From: Prevotella sp.
GTDB lineage: Bacteria > Bacteroidota > Bacteroidia > Bacteroidales > Bacteroidaceae
Length of the DNA stretch: 40,776 bases
Assembly: GCA_017475005.1 (NCBI GenBank)
Contig: JAFVGI010000054.1
Location: 1 to 40,776, forward strand
Reading direction: 5' to 3'
A program made the position numbers and the translations under genes. Under the pieces are notes generated by a model that was given only the letters and a program-made list of their open reading frames with translations, ran no database searches and was not told the origin of the DNA. Positions 16,506 to 24,247 of this stretch are shown in pieces (position 1 is the first letter of the stretch; each line of letters opens with the position of its first letter).

Positions 16506-17689
16506 CAGGAAAAACCATAGTACTGGGAGTTACCGGAAGCATTGCGGCATACAAGATTGCCAACCTGGCATCCATGCTGGTAAAGCAACATGCTGACGTT
16601 CATGTCATCATGACAAAGAACGCATGTCAGTTCATCACTCCCATGACTTTCGAAACGCTGACAAACAACAAATGCATCGTTGACACCTTTGACAGGAACT
16701 TCTCTTTCGACGTAAAGCATGTTTCACTGGCAAAGGCTGCAGACCTCATCCTCATTGCGCCATGCACGGCAAACGTAATCGGAAAGATTGCCGGTGGAAT
16801 CTGCGACGACATGCTGACGACAACCGTGATGGCGACGAAGGCTCCCGTCATCATCTCTCCTGCCATGAACACTGGAATGTGGGAGAACCCGATACTGCAG
16901 GACAATATCAAGAAGCTGGAGAAATACGGCTACACCATCATCGAACCCGTTTCCGGCCGACTGGCATGCGGCGACATCGGCAGCGGCAAGATGCCTTCCG
17001 AGGAGATTCTCATGCAGCATATCATGTTGCAGGCAGCAAAGGAGAAAGACCTCAAGGGAAAGAAAATCCTCATCACCGCAGGACCTACACAGGAGGCCAT
17101 CGACCCGATAAGATACATCACCAACCACTCATCGGGAAAGATGGGATATGCCATTGCAAAGATGGCTGCGCTGCGTGGTGCTGAGGTGTCACTGGTTTCC
17201 GGACCTGTGGCAATAGAGCCATATATGGGAGTACATCTGGTTAAAACCACTTCGGCAGAAGATATGTACAACGTCGTGACGACACACTATGACCATTTCG
17301 ACATCATCATAGCCTGTGCTGCTGTTGCTGACTATACCCCTGCTGAATACAAAGACCAGAAGATAAAGAAAGGCAACGACGAGGACGGAGCACAACTGAC
17401 ACTGAAGCGCACAAACGACATCCTCGCCTTCCTCGGAGAGCATAAGAAGGAAAACCAGTTGCTTGTAGGCTTCTCTATGGAGACCGAAAACCTCATCGAG
17501 AACTCACGCAAGAAGCTGCTGAAGAAGAATGCCGACATCATCTGTGCCAACACTATCACCGCCGGAAGAAGCGGATTCCAGTGCGACACTAACGAAATAA
17601 CCATTATCACCCCAACAGCAGTAACCGAATTGCCACTATGCAGCAAGGAGGAGACTGCCGACAAAATTCTTGACTCATGCATTTGCTAA
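16499..17689 (+). CDS. coaBC: Bifunctional phosphopantothenoylcysteine decarboxylase / synthetase
   Basis: This 396-residue enzyme couples 4'-phosphopantothenate to cysteine (CoaB, C-terminal half) and decarboxylates the product to 4'-phosphopantetheine (CoaC, FMN-dependent N-terminal half). CoaC motifs are [45 protein letters not shown] and the active-site cysteine loop [14 protein letters not shown]. CoaB starts near residue 187 with [20 protein letters not shown] and [10 protein letters not shown], followed by AAVADYTP and a KKGN-containing lysine loop. It overlaps panD by seven bases and coaX by thirteen. Confidence 0.97.
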   Translation: MLAGKTIVLGVTGSIAAYKIANLASMLVKQHADVHVIMTKNACQFITPMTFETLTNNKCIVDTFDRNFSFDVKHVSLAKAADLILIAPCTANVIGKIAGGICDDMLTTTVMATKAPVIISPAMNTGMWENPILQDNIKKLEKYGYTIIEPVSGRLACGDIGSGKMPSEEILMQHIMLQAAKEKDLKGKKILITAGPTQEAIDPIRYITNHSSGKMGYAIAKMAALRGAEVSLVSGPVAIEPYMGVHLVKTTSAEDMYNVVTTHYDHFDIIIACAAVADYTPAEYKDQKIKKGNDEDGAQLTLKRTNDILAFLGEHKKENQLLVGFSMETENLIENSRKKLLKKNADIICANTITAGRSGFQCDTNEITIITPTAVTELPLCSKEETADKILDSCIC

Positions 17690-18480
17690 TAGACATAGGC
17701 AACTCTACCGTAGTCGTTGCCGTAACAGACGACAGTGGCGCAATCTACAAGACATGGCGCTATAAGACCCTTAAAGACCAGACAATGGCCTACTATCGTC
17801 ATGAGCTTTATACAGGTTCGAAGAAATACAAGATTGATTTCTCAAAGATATCGAAGGTGTTTATTTCGTCTGTCGTGCCAGAAGTTAATGACGACATAGC
17901 GCAGGCTATCTCAGACCTCACTGGCGTCACACCGCTGTTCTTCTCCATAGAGCATGCGAAACGCTTCATGACCTTCGACGTGGAGTCACCATCACAGGTG
18001 GGTAAGGACAGGCTTGCCGACTCAATCGGCGCGATATGCCATTACGGTGTTCCTGCCATCATCATCGACATGGGAACGGCTACCACCATCAGCGTTATTG
18101 ATGAGAAAAGACGTTTCCTCGGAGGCATGATAATTCCCGGCACCAAGACCTCTCTGGCAGCACTTAGCAGCAGGGCGTCGCAACTGCCTTCCATCACCAT
18201 CGAGCATCCCAACAACGTCATCGGCAAGAACACCCTTGAGAATATGCACAGCGGCATAGTATACGGTACTGCTGCCATGATAGACGGGGTAATCGAGAAG
18301 ATTATCTCGGAATTACCTGACACCGAGACATACAAAGCACCGAAACTGATTGCCACCGGCGGTATGGCAAAAACCATCATGCCATATTGCGAGCATGACA
18401 TCATCGTTGACGACCACCTTATCTTCAAAGGACTGGACATCGCCTGCTCCACTACCCTCGGAGTAGAAATGACGGCGTGA
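17677..18480 (+). CDS. coaX: Type III pantothenate kinase
   Basis: This 267-residue kinase phosphorylates pantothenate, the entry step to CoA. It is the CoaX type, of the ASKHA fold, rather than CoaA. Visible motifs are [14 protein letters not shown] at residues 3-16, the GKDRLADSIGA segment, IIDMGTATTISVID and LIATGGMAKTI. This type usually needs a monovalent cation and is not inhibited by CoA; that is family knowledge. It overlaps coaBC by thirteen bases and closes the operon, with a strong terminator 60 bp downstream. Together panB to coaX cover the pathway except ketopantoate reduction and the last two CoA steps. Confidence 0.97.
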   Translation: MHLLIDIGNSTVVVAVTDDSGAIYKTWRYKTLKDQTMAYYRHELYTGSKKYKIDFSKISKVFISSVVPEVNDDIAQAISDLTGVTPLFFSIEHAKRFMTFDVESPSQVGKDRLADSIGAICHYGVPAIIIDMGTATTISVIDEKRRFLGGMIIPGTKTSLAALSSRASQLPSITIEHPNNVIGKNTLENMHSGIVYGTAAMIDGVIEKIISELPDTETYKAPKLIATGGMAKTIMPYCEHDIIVDDHLIFKGLDIACSTTLGVEMTA

Positions 18481-18541
18481 GGTTTTTGGGGGCCATGTAC
18501 GGGAAGAATACAAGGTAAAGATTATTTTTTTTGCAAACATA

Positions 18542-18588
18542 TAAGCGGATAGACTGACCGACGTCAGGACTATCCGCTTAATTTTTTT
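18542..18588 (+). terminator. Rho-independent terminator of the pan-coa operon
   Basis: TAAGCGGATAG (18542-18552) pairs perfectly with CTATCCGCTTA (18570-18580), and an inner CTGAC/GTCAG stem stacks on top. It is followed by ATTTTTTT. Confidence 0.92.
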
Positions 18589-18715
18589 GCACTTGTGGAA
18601 GTATGAAATACAAAAAAATCCTAATTACAAGCCTTTTAATTGTGAAAATCGCATAAAATTCGAGTGTTTTGGTCATTTTTTCGGCTTTGGTGTTTCATAT
18701 TGTAAGAAATTTTAA

Positions 18716-18723
18716 TATCTTTG
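18716..18723 (+). promoter_or_regulatory. Promoter -7 box in the 18.5-19.1 kb gap
   Basis: TATCTTTG matches TAnnTTTG and would start transcription near 18728, some 410 bp before the HU-like gene. The region between is structured and has no large ORF. A TTTG at 18686-18689 is a little far for a standard -33 box. Confidence 0.55.
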
Positions 18724-18727
18724 CGTT

Positions 18728-18912
18728 CAGATTTTATTGGTAATAAGGGCCAATAGTTTTTCCGAATATCCTAAAAATACCACACTAAAAGAATCTTGGA
18801 AGAGACGAAGGCTGTTTGCTCACACCATACAAGGCGTGGGGAATGGGCTTTATGATTCTACCAAGAAGTAGTGGTATACTCTAGGATAAATCATATTAGT
18901 GCTTCACGCCTT
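18728..18912 (+). ncRNA. Candidate structured RNA or long structured leader
   Basis: This region can fold into one tall, interrupted hairpin. TATCCTA (18767-18773) pairs with TAGGATA (18882-18888), TACCAC (18778-18783) with GTGGTA (18871-18876), AGAATC (18790-18795) with GATTCT (18854-18859), and TCACACC (18820-18826) with GGCGTGG (18833-18839) at the tip with one mismatch. A TATTGG/CCAATA stem precedes it. AAGGCGTG (18831-18838) can instead pair with CACGCCTT (18905-18912), which is followed by more T, so a terminator form is possible. The long hairpin with a wide central bubble recalls 6S RNA or the Bacteroidales-1 motif. I could not confirm either. It could equally be the leader of the HU-like gene. 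Confidence 0.45.
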
Positions 18913-18949
18913 TTTTGAAAGGTTCTTAAACTAATATAGACGTGAAGCA
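18900..18949 (+). promoter_or_regulatory. Inverted repeat competing with the upstream RNA fold
   Basis: TGCTTCACG (18900-18908) and CGTGAAGCA (18941-18949) form a perfect 9-bp stem around a 32-nt loop. The left arm shares CACG with the arm that could pair to 18831-18838, so the two structures exclude each other. Confidence 0.5.
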
Positions 18950-18951
18950 AC

Positions 18952-19071
18952 ATGAACAATAATCTTACTAAAAAAGGAGGTCGCCCTCCGCCGGTGGGGC
19001 GATTGGTTTTAAGCCCCTTTAGAGACCCTAAAAAAGTTAGTATACTAAGTTGGGGTAAGATAGTATACTAA
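18952..19071 (+). CDS. Possible 39-residue leader ORF
   Basis: An ATG at 18952, three bases after the inverted repeat, opens a 39-codon frame beginning MNNNLTKKGGRPPPVGRLV. It ends at TAA inside the palindrome array before the HU-like gene. A stable hairpin, TCGCCC/GGGCGA, lies within it. I recognise no family. It may be a leader peptide or chance. The proline-rich, basic start is unlike the neighbouring proteins. Confidence 0.25.
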   Translation: MNNNLTKKGGRPPPVGRLVLSPFRDPKKVSILSWGKIVY

Positions 19072-19095
19072 GTTGGGGTAAGATAGTATACTAAG
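19038..19095 (+). repeat. Three evenly spaced palindromes before the HU-like gene
   Basis: A 23-bp unit occurs twice exactly (19038-19060 and 19061-19083), and its first 12 bp occur a third time (19084-19095). Each copy begins with the 10-bp perfect palindrome TAGTATACTA, so three palindromes sit 23 bp apart, close to two helical turns. The unit continues AGTTGGGGTAAGA. The array ends 43 bp before the HU-like start. It looks like a multi-site operator. Confidence 0.8.
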
Positions 19096-19138
19096 ATTTT
19101 CAACCCTTATGTTCAACCTATAAATAAAGCAAAAAGCT

Positions 19139-19747
19139 ATGGCAAAAAACAAATGGCGCGCTCGTGAATTTAATCCCACGAGCAACATGCCTGGAAGAAA
19201 GCACAGCATCTATGCTGAGGCAGTGATTGACAATGAAATCGAGAACAAGGATTTGGCTTCGAAGATTGCCGCCCGTACTGGTTTCAAGGCGTACGAGGTA
19301 CAGGCGGTAGTGGCTGCCATTGCCGACATCGTGATGGAGGAGGTTATGGAGTCTAATCGCGTCACTCTCTGTGACGAGCAGGGCACGAAGATGGTTAGCA
19401 TCTATCCGAAGGTGTCGGGTTCCGTAAACGACGATCAGGTACTGGAGGAGACAACTGCTGCACATGCACAGGACCCTTCTGTTAAAATCCGTAGTGTGGC
19501 AGAAGAGAAAGACCTGACCTCCGACCGCCTGACATGGACACTGGGTGCCACCATCGGCATCAAGTTTTCGAAGGAGTTTGCTTTGCACAAGCAGGCACAG
19601 AAAGTGCAGTTCGTGGCCACCGACACCGTAGTACCAAGCGACGATGGTGATACTCCAAGCGGTGGTGATACCCCAAGCGGTGGTGACACCCCAAGCGGAG
19701 GCGGTGACGACAATGGTGGCGACACCGGCGGCGGCACGGAGAATTAA
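19139..19747 (+). CDS. HU-like DNA-binding protein with Gly/Ser/Thr/Pro/Asp-rich tail
   Basis: Residues about 20-160 of this 202-residue protein resemble the HU/IHF-like domain typical of Bacteroidota, with a long N-terminal arm (MAKNKWRAREFNPTSNMPGR). YAEAVIDNEIENKDLASKIA and a paired helix (EVQAVVAAIADIVMEEVM) match the HU dimer core. The last 40 residues are a low-complexity acidic tail with three exact DTPSGG repeats encoded by an 18-bp DNA repeat. HU-like proteins bend and package DNA; the target of this variant is unknown. Three palindromes lie directly upstream, suggesting controlled or self-regulated expression. The start follows a purine-poor leader with no obvious ribosome site, as is common in this phylum. 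Confidence 0.85.
   Translation: MAKNKWRAREFNPTSNMPGRKHSIYAEAVIDNEIENKDLASKIAARTGFKAYEVQAVVAAIADIVMEEVMESNRVTLCDEQGTKMVSIYPKVSGSVNDDQVLEETTAAHAQDPSVKIRSVAEEKDLTSDRLTWTLGATIGIKFSKEFALHKQAQKVQFVATDTVVPSDDGDTPSGGDTPSGGDTPSGGGDDNGGDTGGGTEN
19649..19702 (+). repeat. 18-bp in-frame tandem repeat in the HU-like tail
   Basis: Three 18-bp units each encode DTPSGG (residues 171-188) with only a few base differences. A change in copy number would lengthen or shorten the tail without a frameshift. Confidence 0.85.
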
Positions 19748-19786
19748 AGCCCCACCCCGGCCCTCCCCAGTTAGGGAGGGATATGG
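19748..19786 (+). repeat. Stop-adjacent GC-rich hairpin element, copy 1
   Basis: The element begins directly after the HU-like stop with AGCCCCACCCCGGCCCTCC and contains CCCTCCC/GGGAGGG around a short loop. It is a diverged version of the elements after thrS and ffh. A 9-bp repeat array and a strong terminator follow it. Confidence 0.75.
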
Positions 19787-19808
19787 GTCTAAGGTCATAA
19801 TTTCCCAT

Positions 19809-19844
19809 AAGTCCTATAGGTCTCATAGGACCAATAAGACCAAA
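19809..19844 (+). repeat. 9-bp tandem repeat
   Basis: Four related 9-bp units are present: AAGTCCTAT, AGGTCTCAT, AGGACCAAT, AAGACCAAA. A similar array lies at 36001-36027 before folD. The function is unknown. Confidence 0.65.
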
Positions 19845-19849
19845 CAACA

Positions 19850-19884
19850 ATTGGCGCAGAATGCTTGATTGCATCTGCGCCAAT
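19850..19884. terminator. Bidirectional terminator between HU-like and PIN genes
   Basis: ATTGGCGCAGA (19850-19860) pairs perfectly with TCTGCGCCAAT (19874-19884), with an inner TGC/GCA. It lies between two convergent genes, with T-rich sequence on either strand (TTCTAT on plus, TTGTTGTTTGG on minus). Confidence 0.8.
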
Positions 19885-19892
19885 TTCTATAT

Positions 19893-19927
19893 CCGCTAAC
19901 CGCTAACCGCTCAACGCTAACCGCTAA
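19893..19927. repeat. Heptanucleotide array at the end of the PIN gene
   Basis: Five 7-bp units occur (CCGCTAA, CCGCTAA, CCGCTCA, ACGCTAA, CCGCTAA). The array ends seven bases before the stop of the convergent PIN-like gene. Confidence 0.85.
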
Positions 19928-19934
19928 CTATTCT

Positions 19935-21116
19935 TCACTCCGCCTTCCTGGGCTGTGGTTTATGTCGCTTGGGCTTTTGTTTCTGTTCGGGCTTGGGCTT
20001 TGAAACTTCCTCTGCATCGGGCACCGGCTGTCTCAGAACGAGCCTTTCGGGGAAGAGGTTGTCAGTCTTACGCTTGTCGCCGGCTGCGAAAGAGGCTTCA
20101 CAGAGCGAGAGCGGAGCAACCTCCTGACGGCTCATAGAGCGCTCGACGTCACACATCCAAGGCTGCCCGGAGGCTACCTGAATGAAATGATACTGACGGG
20201 TGTAGTTCTCCAACAACTTCAGGTCGTCAAAGGTAAACACCATAGGACGCAGCGGAGCATACTGTCTGTTCCATTCCTCATCAGAGATATTGTTATGACG
20301 CTGAAGGTCATCGCAGACACCGATGGTGCGGATGGCTACAGAGGCGTCGTTGGTGAGCAGCAACACTTTCTTGCCCTTTGCAAAGAGTTCCGCCACGCGG
20401 CGAATGATGGCGGGGTCGGCAAACGACGCATGATGGGACTCTGCCCCGATGCCGTCGATATGCAGGCGGTTCTCGCGCTGCTGCTGCAGGATGAGACGCT
20501 TTGCCATGCGGGCAGCAGAATTGAGACAGACGATGCTGTCAGAGAAGTCGGCCTCCTTGTGATTCTGAGGTTCCATGAGACAGGCGAAACGGTCTATCTC
20601 CTCGTAGGTCTCGGCCATCATCATGAAACGGCCGCCGCGATAGGTGCAGAGTTTTGAGATAAACTCCAACTGTCGCTCATACTGCAGCTTCGCATTCAGC
20701 TGAGGAGTCTGATTAGGCACCTGCTTCAGGAGCAGTTCCAGCCATACATTCGTATCAGAGATAACAACATCATAGTCGAGAACATTTGCCAATGTCTCCT
20801 GCAGGAATCTGTGACGCTTCACGATTTCATCCATCGTGAGCAACTGTATCTGTGCATCACTGAGGACAATAGCACGCATCGGAGCCTGCTGAAGCTCTAT
20901 GATGTTGCGGATGGTGATGTTGGGAAGCGGCAGCGGCTCCGGAATAATCTGCACCTGCACATCCGCTGGCTGCTTGACTTGCGTCTCTGCCGGCTGCTGC
21001 TTCTTTGCAGGCTTATTGCGGACAGGCTTCTTAGGCTTTACCTCTGCAACGGCCACTGTCTTTACCTCTGCGCTTGCATTACTATCTTTTACATTCTTTT
21101 TTGTTCTTGTTGCCAT
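19935..21116 (-). CDS. PIN-like domain protein with long basic tails
   Basis: This 393-residue protein has a central region (about 113-275) that reads as a PIN-type nuclease. It has the start VVISDTNVWLELL (Asp121), an acidic pair in AETYEEIDRF (Glu172/173), FADPAIIRRVAELF (Asp234) and KVLLLTNDASVAI (Asp257). These four acidic positions would form the metal site used to cut RNA. Both ends are unlike a typical toxin: 60 residues rich in Lys, Pro, Ala and Val at the start, and a KPKPEQKQKPKRHKPQ-type basic tail. There is no antitoxin-like partner gene. The GH2 gene is upstream across an 11-bp repeat array. RNA-binding tails would suit a housekeeping or stress RNase, but this is inference. Confidence 0.75.
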   Translation of the reverse strand: MATRTKKNVKDSNASAEVKTVAVAEVKPKKPVRNKPAKKQQPAETQVKQPADVQVQIIPEPLPLPNITIRNIIELQQAPMRAIVLSDAQIQLLTMDEIVKRHRFLQETLANVLDYDVVISDTNVWLELLLKQVPNQTPQLNAKLQYERQLEFISKLCTYRGGRFMMMAETYEEIDRFACLMEPQNHKEADFSDSIVCLNSAARMAKRLILQQQRENRLHIDGIGAESHHASFADPAIIRRVAELFAKGKKVLLLTNDASVAIRTIGVCDDLQRHNNISDEEWNRQYAPLRPMVFTFDDLKLLENYTRQYHFIQVASGQPWMCDVERSMSRQEVAPLSLCEASFAAGDKRKTDNLFPERLVLRQPVPDAEEVSKPKPEQKQKPKRHKPQPRKAE

Positions 21117-21148
21117 AATTTTTCAATATTTGAGGTTTAATTAGGACT

Positions 21149-21214
21149 CTCCCCTTTCACTCCCTTCTCACTCCCTTCTCACTCCCTTCTCACTCCCCTT
21201 TCACTCCCCTTTCA
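21149..21214 (-). repeat. 11-bp tandem repeat between GH2 and PIN genes
   Basis: Six 11-bp units follow without interruption: CTCCCCTTTCA once, CTCCCTTCTCA three times, CTCCCCTTTCA twice. The mRNA-sense strand is purine-rich with repeated GGG or GGGG and a TGA in every unit. It abuts the GH2 stop codon at 21217 and ends 33 bp before the PIN gene start. The rest of the 100-bp gap is AT-rich. Confidence 0.9.
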
Positions 21215-21216
21215 CT

Positions 21217-24132
21217 TCACTTCAACTTCGGTTTGAGTTCATCAGGAGAGTCATTGGTGTACATATTCACTTCTCCTGCTACTTTTACGAATAAATCTTT
21301 TATCAGTTGCATGTCAAGATTCCACTGCGGGCGGAAATTCTCTGACTGCATATAGTTAATTATCGACTCCCTCATCTGACGAGCCACAATGCGTGAGTCA
21401 AGATTGTTGGTGATATCCATTGTTGTCATGACCAGACGGCCCTTGCCCACATTACACTCGAACAGCATACCAATCTTACGGCTAACGAACCATGTGTCGA
21501 TACTCTGCACCAGAGGCTGGAAATCTGCAGGGAAATCCGTAAACTGCATCACCTGTGCCTTGTTGAGCAGTTCCCACCACTGCAGGTCGCTGTGGTCGTC
21601 GGTTGGGAAGTCGGAGAATATCGGATGCTCATTATTTATATATACGCCCGTAGTGTGAGGAGGACGCATCTTAAACCACGACGTGTTCCAAAACACTGGC
21701 GTGAAATACTGCTTCACCTCTCGTCCGTATGTCACCTTTCCGGCAGCACAGAGCAACACCTTCCCGCCCTTCTTCAGCATCTTCAGGGCCTTATCGTCAA
21801 GGGTGTCCGTAATAAGGAAATCCTTTCCAGGCTTCTCGGCCACAGAGGTTTGCGGATAAACCCAGAAATCCCAATGATTCTTTGCCTGCATCTCAGCATT
21901 ATAGACAGAGAATGTCAACTTGGTTGGCTTTGACACATCACTTAGTGGCACAGAGATTTTTCCTACAGCATTATTCTGACCTATAGGACAACTGATATTA
22001 TCCCACTGCCCTTTCTTTGCAAAAGTATTGTCAGCGGATGTGATTGTCCAATATATGTTACCATTTAATTCCTTCCCAGAGAAATTATTCAGCGTTATAT
22101 CTGCATCAAAGGTCTCTGCCGGCGTATATGTGAATTTAGGAAATTTTGCCAGCGGCACAACCTGAGAGCAGAATTCCCTGAATTCCGGCGCAGAAATATA
22201 TCCCTTACTGTCGAAGAACACATCTGTCAGTCCTACCAAAGCAGTTCCCTGGCCGCTGTAGTCATTCAGCGACAGCAGTTGGAAGCCGGCATAGTTAGGA
22301 GTACGAAGAGTGCGCTCTATCTCATACTTATAGCACAGAGCCTGCAACTTTCCTGATGCAAGAAGGAACTTCCTGGCCATAGCTCCCATGCCATTCTCTG
22401 TCAGTATGTCGCGGAAAATCTCAAAATTCTTCGCACGGTTAACGCCTGTGTATTTAGGTATCTCATCAAAGTTCGGGAAGGCACACCACTGACCTGTCTC
22501 GTGGCTCACGAAAGGCATCGTGATAGGTGTCCCGGGCATATCCTTGCCGTTGTACATATTTATCTTCTCCGAGAAATCCTTCATTGACTCAGGCCTAGAG
22601 CGGTTCCACTCATCAAGGCCTCTAGCACCAGCCTTAACAGCGAATTCACTGCCTGGCTGCCAAGCCCAGCCACCACCGACGCTAAAGCCACAGTAGAGAT
22701 GACGAGTGTCATACTGCTTTATCATGGCAGTCTTTTCTGTGGACCATTTCACCCAATTGCCAGCTGGTTCATTACCAAAGGCAAAGAATGTGAACGAAGG
22801 ATGGTTGCCATAAGTATCACAGATGCGAATAGCCTCATCATAAAGGTATTTGTCTATGAACTCTCCCCTACCCAACTTCACTCCATGGTTAGGCCACGAT
22901 GGTCCTTCCGGCTGAAGATACATTCCCGTCATGTCTGCTGCAAGGAAAGCAGCCTCCGGAGGGCAGTAGGTATGGAAGCGCACATGATTGAGGCCCCACT
23001 TCTTACACGTCTTGAAGAGAATCAGCCATGCCTCAAGGTCCGTCGGAGGATAACCGGTATTTGGGAAATCGCAGTTCTCGACAGTTCCACGCAGCTGTAT
23101 CTCCTTGCCGTTAACATAGAACATCTTCCCACGAATTTCTATCTTTCGCATGCCGAAATATGTAGCAAGCTTACGCATCTTTTCACCCTGATACAATTCT
23201 GCCGTCAGACGGTACATCTGAGGATTATTCTCATCCCACAAAAGCATCCCGTCGCCCATATCAAGGGTTACTTCCTGCATGTCAGCATTCTTGACCTGCA
23301 CAGGCTTCTCAGTAATGACGACATGACGTGTATCAGTATTAAATGACTCAGCAATAAGAACCAAAGAGCCAGTAGTCTTTTTATTAAACTGCACCTTGAT
23401 CTTTGCCTTCTTATTGTCAATATCAGGATACACCTGCAAAGATTTTATCGGATTGTATTCCCTGAGTTCAATTTTACCCACAATACCGTTCCAGTCACCC
23501 TGTGTCTGGTCCGAAACAGAATGTGAGTCCTTGCCGACATTTGCAGCCTCCAGACGGTTATCGACACAAATCACTATTGTATATTCCCCAGCATCCTTAT
23601 TTAAAGGAATATTATAGACATGTGGCTCAGACAATGAATTCTTCTCACCTACGAGCTGCCCGTTCACCCACACCTTAGTTGCTATATGAGGGCGCTCAAG
23701 ATACAGAACTGCATCATCAGAAGACCAACCCTTGTCATATTTCAGGGTGTACTTATACCAAGCCTTACCGACATAATGCTTGACAGGAGTAAGGAAAAAC
23801 GGCACCTTTACATTACCCTCAACACGATATTTCTCCATATAAGGATTACGGTAATATGAGGAGTCGTACAAACCGCCAACCCATTGGGTATTGACAGTAA
23901 CATCATCCCCCTTCAGGCGTTCTGGCATAGAACCCGGAAGCAGTATCTTGTCATTATACTGACAGCCTGGCTCATACCATCTTTCCTTCTCTCCAACATC
24001 ATTCCTGTCTATTTGGAAATCCCACACGCCTGACATATCATAAACATGATAGCCATTAGCATCAATATTCAATTTTGCAGAAAGAAAATTTGAATATATC
24101 AACAAAGACAATAGAATCAATACTTTTCTCAT
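21217..24132 (-). CDS. Secreted glycoside hydrolase family 2 enzyme
   Basis: This 971-residue protein has a signal peptide (1-19, ending NFLSA-K). A GH2 sugar-binding jelly-roll domain follows (YKYTLKYDKGW, then KVWVNGQLVGEKNSLSEPH). Next come an Ig-like domain and a TIM barrel starting around 335 (FYVNGKEIQLRGTVENCDFP). The acid/base Glu is in FAFGNEPAGNWV (about 454) and the nucleophile Glu in MPFVSHETGQW (about 544). The C-terminal 250 residues include a beta-domain and a glutamine-amidotransferase-like segment (VLLCAAGKVTYGREV, then GKGRLVMTTMDI). GH2 includes beta-galactosidases, mannosidases and glucuronidases; I cannot assign the substrate. There is no SusC/SusD pair nearby. The -7 box ends nine bases before the start. 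Confidence 0.93.
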   Translation of the reverse strand: MRKVLILLSLLIYSNFLSAKLNIDANGYHVYDMSGVWDFQIDRNDVGEKERWYEPGCQYNDKILLPGSMPERLKGDDVTVNTQWVGGLYDSSYYRNPYMEKYRVEGNVKVPFFLTPVKHYVGKAWYKYTLKYDKGWSSDDAVLYLERPHIATKVWVNGQLVGEKNSLSEPHVYNIPLNKDAGEYTIVICVDNRLEAANVGKDSHSVSDQTQGDWNGIVGKIELREYNPIKSLQVYPDIDNKKAKIKVQFNKKTTGSLVLIAESFNTDTRHVVITEKPVQVKNADMQEVTLDMGDGMLLWDENNPQMYRLTAELYQGEKMRKLATYFGMRKIEIRGKMFYVNGKEIQLRGTVENCDFPNTGYPPTDLEAWLILFKTCKKWGLNHVRFHTYCPPEAAFLAADMTGMYLQPEGPSWPNHGVKLGRGEFIDKYLYDEAIRICDTYGNHPSFTFFAFGNEPAGNWVKWSTEKTAMIKQYDTRHLYCGFSVGGGWAWQPGSEFAVKAGARGLDEWNRSRPESMKDFSEKINMYNGKDMPGTPITMPFVSHETGQWCAFPNFDEIPKYTGVNRAKNFEIFRDILTENGMGAMARKFLLASGKLQALCYKYEIERTLRTPNYAGFQLLSLNDYSGQGTALVGLTDVFFDSKGYISAPEFREFCSQVVPLAKFPKFTYTPAETFDADITLNNFSGKELNGNIYWTITSADNTFAKKGQWDNISCPIGQNNAVGKISVPLSDVSKPTKLTFSVYNAEMQAKNHWDFWVYPQTSVAEKPGKDFLITDTLDDKALKMLKKGGKVLLCAAGKVTYGREVKQYFTPVFWNTSWFKMRPPHTTGVYINNEHPIFSDFPTDDHSDLQWWELLNKAQVMQFTDFPADFQPLVQSIDTWFVSRKIGMLFECNVGKGRLVMTTMDITNNLDSRIVARQMRESIINYMQSENFRPQWNLDMQLIKDLFVKVAGEVNMYTNDSPDELKPKLK

Positions 24133-24140
24133 AATGGGAA

Positions 24141-24170
24141 CAAAAGTACAAAAAAAATATAAAATGCAAA
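24141..24170 (-). promoter_or_regulatory. Promoter of the GH2 gene
   Basis: On the minus strand TTTG (24170-24167), 18 nt and TACTTTTG (24148-24141) form a good promoter. It ends nine bases before the start codon at 24132, so the leader would be only about five nucleotides. Confidence 0.7.
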
Positions 24171-24188
24171 AACTTTTACCTTTTTATC

Positions 24189-24219
24189 TTTGTATATTGA
24201 CGATTTTTTTGTACCTTTG
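24189..24219 (+). promoter_or_regulatory. Promoter of the transporter / methylmalonyl-CoA decarboxylase operon
   Basis: TTTG (24189-24192), 19 nt and TACCTTTG (24212-24219) lie about 28 bp before the transporter start. I see no terminator-plus-promoter pair further down before 30.2 kb, so it may drive the whole decarboxylase set. Confidence 0.75.
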
Positions 24220-24247
24220 CACGCGTTAAATTTAACAAAACACCTAG

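Noticed and set aside
19935-21116. VapC-type toxin of a toxin-antitoxin pair
   Set aside because: The protein is about three times VapC length and no small antitoxin gene is adjacent.
21149-21214. Strong G-quadruplex
   Set aside because: G runs are present, but loops of about eight bases make a stable quadruplex unlikely without measurement.
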